From UBA3263 sp964528425 (GTDB taxonomy: Bacteria > Bacteroidota > Bacteroidia > Bacteroidales > Muribaculaceae), in the NCBI GenBank assembly GCA_964528425.1, contig CAZGTD010000005.1:1-64000 (forward strand): a stretch of 64,000 nt of DNA. The letters are read 5' to 3'. How positions within the stretch are numbered: the first letter of the stretch is position 1; each line of letters begins with the position of its first letter. Below the pieces are notes generated by a model that worked only from the letters and a program-made list of their open reading frames with translations, ran no database searches and was not told the origin of the DNA. Below are positions 59,708-64,000 of the stretch, one piece after another. A program made the position numbers and the translations under genes.

Positions 59708-60352
59708 ATGGCAAACGAACCCATCCTTCCCGCAGAAGAAACCTCCGTTAAAGTCGAAAATAAAGCCCGCACGATTATGATGTGGGCAACCGTTGCCGTC
59801 GCAGTCGTTGTTATCGGTGTGTTGCTCTACATTTTCGCTTACAAGCAGCCCGCTGTTGCCAAGGGCAACGAGGCCATCGGCGATGCCGACCGCATAGCGC
59901 TGTTTGATGGCAACGACTCCACGGCCCTGGCCGCCTACGAAGCCGTAGCTGCCAACCATGGCTTCGCCGCCGGCAACCGCGCCGCCCTCGAAAGCGCAAT
60001 CATTCTCTATCGTCAGGGCGAATATCAGAAGGCTCTCGACTACGTTAACAAATTTTCGGCCTCCGACAATGTTGTTTCCCCTCTGGCCTACGGCCTCAAG
60101 GGCGACTGCCTCGTTAATCTCGACAAATTTTCCGAAGCCGTAAAAGCTTTCGACAAGGCAATCTCCGCCTCCGACAATAACCCGCAGCTCGTTCCTTACT
60201 TCCTTCAGAAAAAAGCTGTGGTGCTCACCGCCGAAGGCAAATTCGCCGACGCAGCCAAAGCATACAAGCAGATTGAAGAAAAATATCCTTTCTACGCCCA
60301 GCGCGCCGGCATTGAAGGCCGCCGCATCCAGGCTGAAGCTCAAGCAGAATAA
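59708..60352 (+). CDS. membrane-anchored TPR protein (YfgM-like)
   Basis: The 214-residue protein has one N-terminal membrane segment (about 24-46, IMMWATVAVAVVVIGVLLYIF) and three or four TPR units in the rest (AALESAIILYRQGEYQKALDYV; AYGLKGDCLVNLDKFSEAVKAF). This layout resembles YfgM, a periplasmic chaperone partner of SecYEG. Position after bamA and skp genes supports an envelope role. It is the last gene before a strong terminator. Confidence 0.85.
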   Translation: MANEPILPAEETSVKVENKARTIMMWATVAVAVVVIGVLLYIFAYKQPAVAKGNEAIGDADRIALFDGNDSTALAAYEAVAANHGFAAGNRAALESAIILYRQGEYQKALDYVNKFSASDNVVSPLAYGLKGDCLVNLDKFSEAVKAFDKAISASDNNPQLVPYFLQKKAVVLTAEGKFADAAKAYKQIEEKYPFYAQRAGIEGRRIQAEAQAE

Positions 60353-60372
60353 TTAACTCGCAATTTATCCGG

Positions 60373-60408
60373 GGCGGCAATTCCATAAAAACGGATTGCC
60401 GCCTTTTT
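60373..60408 (+). terminator. terminator of the lipoprotein-uppS-bamA-skp operon
   Basis: GGCGGCAAT (60373-60381) pairs with ATTGCCGCC (60395-60403), followed by TTTTT. Perfect 9-bp stem. Confidence 0.92.
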
Positions 60409-60443
60409 AAACCTTAACTATAACAAAAACGGGGGTAGGCCAA

Positions 60444-61676
60444 GTGGTTCTTAACTATATCTGGGTCGGATTCTTTCTGATAGCCTTCATTGTTGCAATC
60501 GGGCGCACCATCTTCGGCGGCGACCTGGGCATATGGTCTGAAATAATGACGGCGAGCTTTTCGTCGGCACAAACCGCCTTTGAACTCTCGCTGGGGCTCA
60601 CTGGCATACTTACGTTATGGCTCGGACTGATGAAAATCGGCGAACGAGCCGGAGTTATCCGCATTTTCGGGCGTCTGGTCAGCCCGCTTTTTACGCGCCT
60701 GTTTCCCGGAGTGCCGAAAGACCATCCGGCAATGGGCTCAATATTCATGAACGTGTCGGCCAACATGCTCGGCCTCGACAACGCCGCAACCCCTCTGGGC
60801 CTCAAGGCCATGCAGGAACTTCAGGAACTGAACACCGAAAAGGATCGCGCCACCGACGCCATGATAATGTTTCTGATTCTGAACGCATCAGGCTTGTGTC
60901 TGATACCGATCAGCATTATAATGTATCGCGCCCAGGCCGGTGCAGCCAATCCGACCGACGTTTTCCTGCCGATTCTCGTTGCAACCTTCATTGCCACCCT
61001 TGTAGGCATCATAGCCCTGTGTTTAAAGCAGCGCATATCGCTCAAAGACCCCGTATTGCTGGCGTGGCTCTTAGGGCTGACCGCTCTTGTGGGCGCAATG
61101 GTATGGTTCTTTTCAACGCTGTCGCCGGCCGAAGTTGAGCGCTATTCAACCTTTATTGCGAATTTTCTGCTTTTCGGGGTCATAGCCCTGTTTATGGGCG
61201 TTGGACTCTTTAAGCGTATAAACCTCTACGATGCCTTTATCGAGGGCGCTCACGAGGGTTTTCGCACTGCGGTGAAGATTATCCCCTACCTGGTAGCGAT
61301 TCTCGTTGCAATCGGCATGTTTCGCGCCTCAGGAGCCATGGACGTGCTCACCCGCTGGATGGAAGCCGGCGTAAATGCCCTCGGCCTCGACGCCGAATGG
61401 GTAGGGGCGCTCCCCACGGCCCTTATGAAGCCCCTGAGCGGCTCAGGCTCGCGCGGAATGATGGTTGACCTGATGAACACCTACGGCCCCGACGCATTCG
61501 TGGCCAGGGTCAGCGCGGCAATTCAAGGCTCAACCGACACTCTATTCTACGTCCTGGCCGTGTATTTCGGCTCCATCGGCGTTAAACGCACCCGCTACGC
61601 CGTTGCCTACGGCCTCTTAGCCGACATCACCGGCTCCATCGCCGGCGTCCTCGCCGCCTACCTCTTCTTCGGCTAA
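60444..61676 (+). CDS. SpmA-SpmB fusion (nucleoside-recognition/Gate domain) membrane protein
   Basis: This 410-residue polytopic protein joins a SpmA-like half (about 1-195; MNVSANMLGLDNAATPLGLKAM) and a SpmB-like half (about 200-410; ALMKPLSGSGSRGMMVDLMNTYGPD and STDTLFYVLAVYFGSIGVKRTRYAV). Both are nucleoside-recognition (Gate) domains known from sporulation proteins but common in non-sporulating Bacteroidetes, where the substrate is unknown. It is probably a transporter-like protein. The start is GTG at 60444 with a G-rich GGGGGTAGG 7-15 nt before it. Its stop is 7 bp from the end of the convergent SIMPL gene. Confidence 0.88.
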   Translation: MVLNYIWVGFFLIAFIVAIGRTIFGGDLGIWSEIMTASFSSAQTAFELSLGLTGILTLWLGLMKIGERAGVIRIFGRLVSPLFTRLFPGVPKDHPAMGSIFMNVSANMLGLDNAATPLGLKAMQELQELNTEKDRATDAMIMFLILNASGLCLIPISIIMYRAQAGAANPTDVFLPILVATFIATLVGIIALCLKQRISLKDPVLLAWLLGLTALVGAMVWFFSTLSPAEVERYSTFIANFLLFGVIALFMGVGLFKRINLYDAFIEGAHEGFRTAVKIIPYLVAILVAIGMFRASGAMDVLTRWMEAGVNALGLDAEWVGALPTALMKPLSGSGSRGMMVDLMNTYGPDAFVARVSAAIQGSTDTLFYVLAVYFGSIGVKRTRYAVAYGLLADITGSIAGVLAAYLFFG

Positions 61677-61683
61677 CGGGGGA

Positions 61684-62376
61684 TTAGTCTTCGAGGTAGT
61701 AGATGATGGTGGAGACTACGCGGACGTTTTTCTTTTGGGGGGTGGAGGAGTCGGTGTCGTTGATCGAGAACTGGCCCTGGGTTGCGGTTTTGATTTTGCC
61801 GACCTTGGAGTTTGAGTCGGCCGCGAACTGGTCGGCGGCAACGCGGGCGTTGCGGGTGGCCTCGGCAATCATTTCGGGCTTGATTTCGTTCAGGCCATTG
61901 AACTGGTAGTTAATGTAGTTATTGCCGGCGGCAACGCCTTTTTTCAGCAGTTCGCTCTGGCGGTTGAGCAGCTCACGCACCTTCGAGACCTTCGATGTTG
62001 CAACGGTAATGGTAACGTTCAGATTATACTGATAGCGGGCCTGAGAGCCGCCGTAAACGTTGCCTGCGGCGTTGTAGAGGTCCGGGGGATTGACCGAGAT
62101 TTCGTCGGCCGAAATGCCGTTGGTTGTCAGAAAGTCAACAACGATGTCGTTGTTGGTCTGCATCTGGTTATAGAGCGTCGACAGGTCGTTGCCGGCAACG
62201 GCATAGGTTATGGGCCAGGTAACGTAGTCGGCCTCGACGGTACGTTCGGCCAGGCCGCGAACCGTTACCACGCGGTCGCGGAAAGCAAAGTTATCGATAC
62301 CGGCCTTAACGGCGAAGCCAAGAATACACACGCTGGCGGCCAACACGGCGGCCGCAATGATTTTTTCGTATTTCAT
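61684..62376 (-). CDS. SIMPL domain (DUF541) exported protein
   Basis: The 230-residue protein has an N-terminal signal/anchor helix (about 7-26) and a SIMPL domain: VVTVRGLAERTVEADYVTWPITYAV, GISADEISVNPPDLYN, YQYNLNVTITVATSKVSKVREL and EATRNARVAADQFAADS. SIMPL proteins (BP26/YggE-like) are periplasmic oligomers with stress-related, poorly defined roles. It converges on the SpmAB gene with a 7-bp gap and is divergent from the CDF transporter. Confidence 0.92.
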   Translation of the reverse strand: MKYEKIIAAAVLAASVCILGFAVKAGIDNFAFRDRVVTVRGLAERTVEADYVTWPITYAVAGNDLSTLYNQMQTNNDIVVDFLTTNGISADEISVNPPDLYNAAGNVYGGSQARYQYNLNVTITVATSKVSKVRELLNRQSELLKKGVAAGNNYINYQFNGLNEIKPEMIAEATRNARVAADQFAADSNSKVGKIKTATQGQFSINDTDSSTPQKKNVRVVSTIIYYLED

Positions 62377-62380
62377 GTCG

Positions 62381-62412
62381 CAAAAGTAGCCAGAATTTCT
62401 TATTTCTCCAAA
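62381..62412 (-). promoter_or_regulatory. promoter of the SIMPL gene
   Basis: Minus strand: TTTG (62412-62409), 20-bp spacer, TACTTTTG (62388-62381). Only 4 nt separate the -7 box from the ATG, suggesting a leaderless or near-leaderless mRNA. Confidence 0.7.
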
Positions 62413-62442
62413 AAAATCTGCGTTTGCATGAAAACTATTTAG

Positions 62443-62450
62443 TAACTTTG
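62443..62450 (+). promoter_or_regulatory. -7 promoter element of the CDF transporter
   Basis: TAACTTTG, 16 nt before the ATG at 62467. A TTTG at 62423-62426 is only 16 bp upstream, closer than usual. Confidence 0.55.
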
Positions 62451-62466
62451 CCGCAAATTATTTGAT

Positions 62467-63354
62467 ATGGATAGAGAAAAGAAAATTTATAAAGTCACTC
62501 TGGTGGGCTCGGCGGTGAATGCCCTGCTGGTGGTGCTGAAGTTTTTAGCGGGCATTTTCGGTCGGTCGTCGGCCATGATTGCCGACGCCGCGCATTCGCT
62601 GAGCGATTTCCTGACCGACATTATTGTTCTGCTCTTTGTCAAAACCGCGTCCAAGCCCCAGGACGAGGACCATGACTACGGCCACGGCAAGTTCGAAACC
62701 ATGGCCACTCTGCTGATCGGACTGATTCTGCTGTTCGTTGCAATCGGAATCTTCATCAACTCGGCACGGCTCATCAGCGCCGCCATCGACGGCGAACTGC
62801 TTCCGCGCCCCGATTATCTGGCACTGATAGTGGCCATAGTTTCCATTGCCGCAAAAGAGGGAGTCTATCACTACACCATACGCGCCGGACGTCAGCTCGA
62901 CTCGCAGGCCGTAATAGCCAATGCGTGGCACCACCGCTCCGACTCGCTCTCATCGATCGGCACTCTGATCGGCATTTCGCTGGCCATGTTCATGGGCGAG
63001 CGCTGGCGCATTGCCGACCCGATAGCCGCTATAGTCGTGGGTGCACTGATTGTTAAAGTAGCAATCGACATTATGCGCCCGGCCGTCGACGAACTGCTTG
63101 AGCGCTCGCTGCCGGCCGACCACGAGGATGAAATCCGGCGCGTAATGCTGTCGGTTCCCGGCGTAGAACGCATCGGCCAGCTGCGCACCCGGCGCATCGG
63201 ACCGAATATTGCTATCGACGCCCACATAAAAATGGACGGCAACATGAACCTTAAAGCCGCCCACGACATAGCAACGCAAACCGAACGCGCCCTCAAGGAC
63301 GCCTACGGCCCGCAAACCCACACGTCGCTCCACATGGAGCCGCTGGTTGAATAA
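62467..63354 (+). CDS. cation diffusion facilitator family transporter
   Basis: The 295-residue protein has six membrane helices (about 10-200) and a C-terminal cytoplasmic domain (about 205-295). Metal-site motifs are visible: HSLSDFLTD in helix 2, the HDYGHGKFE loop, and HHRSDSLSS in helix 5, the H-x3-D pattern of FieF-like and zinc CDFs. It exports divalent metals (Zn, Fe or Mn) in exchange for protons; the metal cannot be told with certainty. Confidence 0.94.
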   Translation: MDREKKIYKVTLVGSAVNALLVVLKFLAGIFGRSSAMIADAAHSLSDFLTDIIVLLFVKTASKPQDEDHDYGHGKFETMATLLIGLILLFVAIGIFINSARLISAAIDGELLPRPDYLALIVAIVSIAAKEGVYHYTIRAGRQLDSQAVIANAWHHRSDSLSSIGTLIGISLAMFMGERWRIADPIAAIVVGALIVKVAIDIMRPAVDELLERSLPADHEDEIRRVMLSVPGVERIGQLRTRRIGPNIAIDAHIKMDGNMNLKAAHDIATQTERALKDAYGPQTHTSLHMEPLVE

Positions 63355-63361
63355 CGTAAAA

Positions 63362-63390
63362 GATGCCGGCCACCTGGTGTGACCGGCATC
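63362..63390. terminator. hairpin between convergent CDF and LRR genes
   Basis: GATGCCGG (63362-63369) pairs with CCGGCATC (63383-63390) with inner pairing CACC/GGTG. No T run, so termination efficiency is uncertain. Confidence 0.6.
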
Positions 63391-63435
63391 GCTCCGAGAA
63401 ACGGAAGGTATATTAACTTAATTCAACCGTCGGAA

Positions 63436-64000
63436 TTAGTAGTTCCACTGACAGGCAACCTGTTGGATGTTGTTTGAACCGGCGGTGCGGAAATCGGTGA
63501 TCTGGTTGTAGCGGCAGTTCACGTAGCGCAGGGCGTTGTCAAAGGTCAGTGAGAGGGTTTGCAGTTGGTTGTTGTTGCAGACAACGCGCTGCAGGAAGTT
63601 GAAGTTGTCGAGGTAGAGTTCGGTAAGGTCGTTGTAGGAGCAGTCAACATATTCCAGTTTGGGAGCTCCGGCAACCTGCAGGGAGGTCAAATCATTGTAG
63701 GAGCAAACCAGGTCGAGAAGGGTGGGGCAGTCGCGGACCATCAGCGAGGTCATCTGGTTATCGGAAACCAGCAGGGTGCCGAGCGAAGGAAGACCGCTGC
63801 AAACAAAGGTTTTAATATCGTTGGAGTCAAGGTTGATGTTAGTCAGGCTTTCAACGCCTACCAGGGTCAGTGACTGCAGCTTGTTGTAGCCTGCATAGAG
63901 ATGTTTCAGACCCGTGCAGTTGGTAATGTTGAGGTTTTCAATGTGGCAACCCTGACAGTTAAGGGTTTTCAGCTGGGTAGAGTTGGCAACCGAAAAGTCA
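63436..64000 (-). CDS. leucine-rich-repeat protein, 3' part only
   Basis: The frame runs from the right window edge to TAA at 63436 (about 187 residues). It consists of eight or so LRR units of the pattern L-x-x-L-x-x-x-x-N-x-L/I-x-x-L-x-L/V, for example LYAGYNKLQSLTLVGVE and YVDCSYNDLTELYLDN, ending CQWNY. The repeats contain the C-x-Y/x-N turn seen in the LRR lipoprotein at 6894-8429, so the two belong to the same class of Bacteroidetes surface proteins. Signal peptide and N-terminal domains lie outside the window. Confidence 0.88.
   Translation of the reverse strand, partial: DFSVANSTQLKTLNCQGCHIENLNITNCTGLKHLYAGYNKLQSLTLVGVESLTNINLDSNDIKTFVCSGLPSLGTLLVSDNQMTSLMVRDCPTLLDLVCSYNDLTSLQVAGAPKLEYVDCSYNDLTELYLDNFNFLQRVVCNNNQLQTLSLTFDNALRYVNCRYNQITDFRTAGSNNIQQVACQWNY

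Noticed and set aside
1..64000. tRNA, rRNA, tmRNA, prophage or complete type IX secretion system
   Set aside because: I looked for cloverleaf-like segments, phage structural genes and por/gld core genes and found none beyond gldD/gldE-like genes.

Overview
The window looks like a chromosomal contig or scaffold from an uncultured gut Bacteroidales bacterium, most likely Muribaculaceae (S24-7) or a close relative. The evidence is a SusC/SusD pair, GldE/GldD homologues, many Bacteroidetes-only families (DUF3078, DUF2723, DUF6089-type, BACON/LRR lipoproteins), secreted proteins ending in a Por/T9SS-like tail (IYDLQGRRV...GLYIINGKK), and promoters of the Bacteroidetes type (TTTG, about 20 bp, TAnnTTTG) before many genes. 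A run of exactly 100 Ns (43412-43511) marks an assembly gap. I see no tRNA, rRNA, CRISPR array or prophage. The assignment to a family is inference.

Layout. 1-1.7 kb: a succinyl-CoA:acetate CoA-transferase ending in a very strong hairpin terminator. 1.7-5.7 kb (minus strand): a start/stop-overlapping operon of two FKBP prolyl isomerases, GldE, GldD, a phosphopantetheinyl transferase and a small TPR protein; pfkA lies upstream. 6.9-9.0 kb: an AT-richer island with a BACON+LRR lipoprotein and an unknown protein. 9.2-18.9 kb (minus): an operon of two GH84 glycosidases, a DUF2723 glycosyltransferase-like membrane protein, a polysaccharide deacetylase and queG.

18.9-30 kb is the accessory core. 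It has a SusC/SusD pair, two large or medium secreted proteins with the T9SS-like tail, and, inserted among them, four copies of a ~200-bp paired-hairpin repeat around a small HUH/Y1 transposase. Each repeat half begins with GTAG followed by a CCAGGGG/CCCCTGG hairpin, the arrangement known for REP/BIME elements and their RAYT transposases. A separate array of tetraloop hairpins ending in a terminator-like stem (19022-19171) may be an unrecognised RNA. At 30.1-30.9 kb a DUF4160/DUF2442-HTH pair resembling a toxin-antitoxin module has a palindrome inside its promoter spacer and is bracketed by 16-bp direct repeats.

30.9-43 kb (minus) holds two housekeeping operons: DUF3078-cobB-nspC-glycosyltransferase-radC and ybeY-mnmG-apt-uvrC-ribD. 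A perfect match to the parS consensus (TGTTCCACGTGAAACA) lies between mnmG and apt, suggesting that this region is near the replication origin. 43.4-49.3 kb is a recombination cluster (recA, recJ, recQ, rarA; rarA is cut by the gap), preceded by a ThiE-like protein and secDF. From 53 to 60.4 kb (plus strand) runs the envelope-biogenesis operon: lipoprotein, DUF6089-type barrel, uppS, bamA, two skp/ompH genes and a TPR membrane protein. The window ends with a SpmA-SpmB fusion, a SIMPL protein, a cation diffusion facilitator and the 3' part of a second LRR protein.
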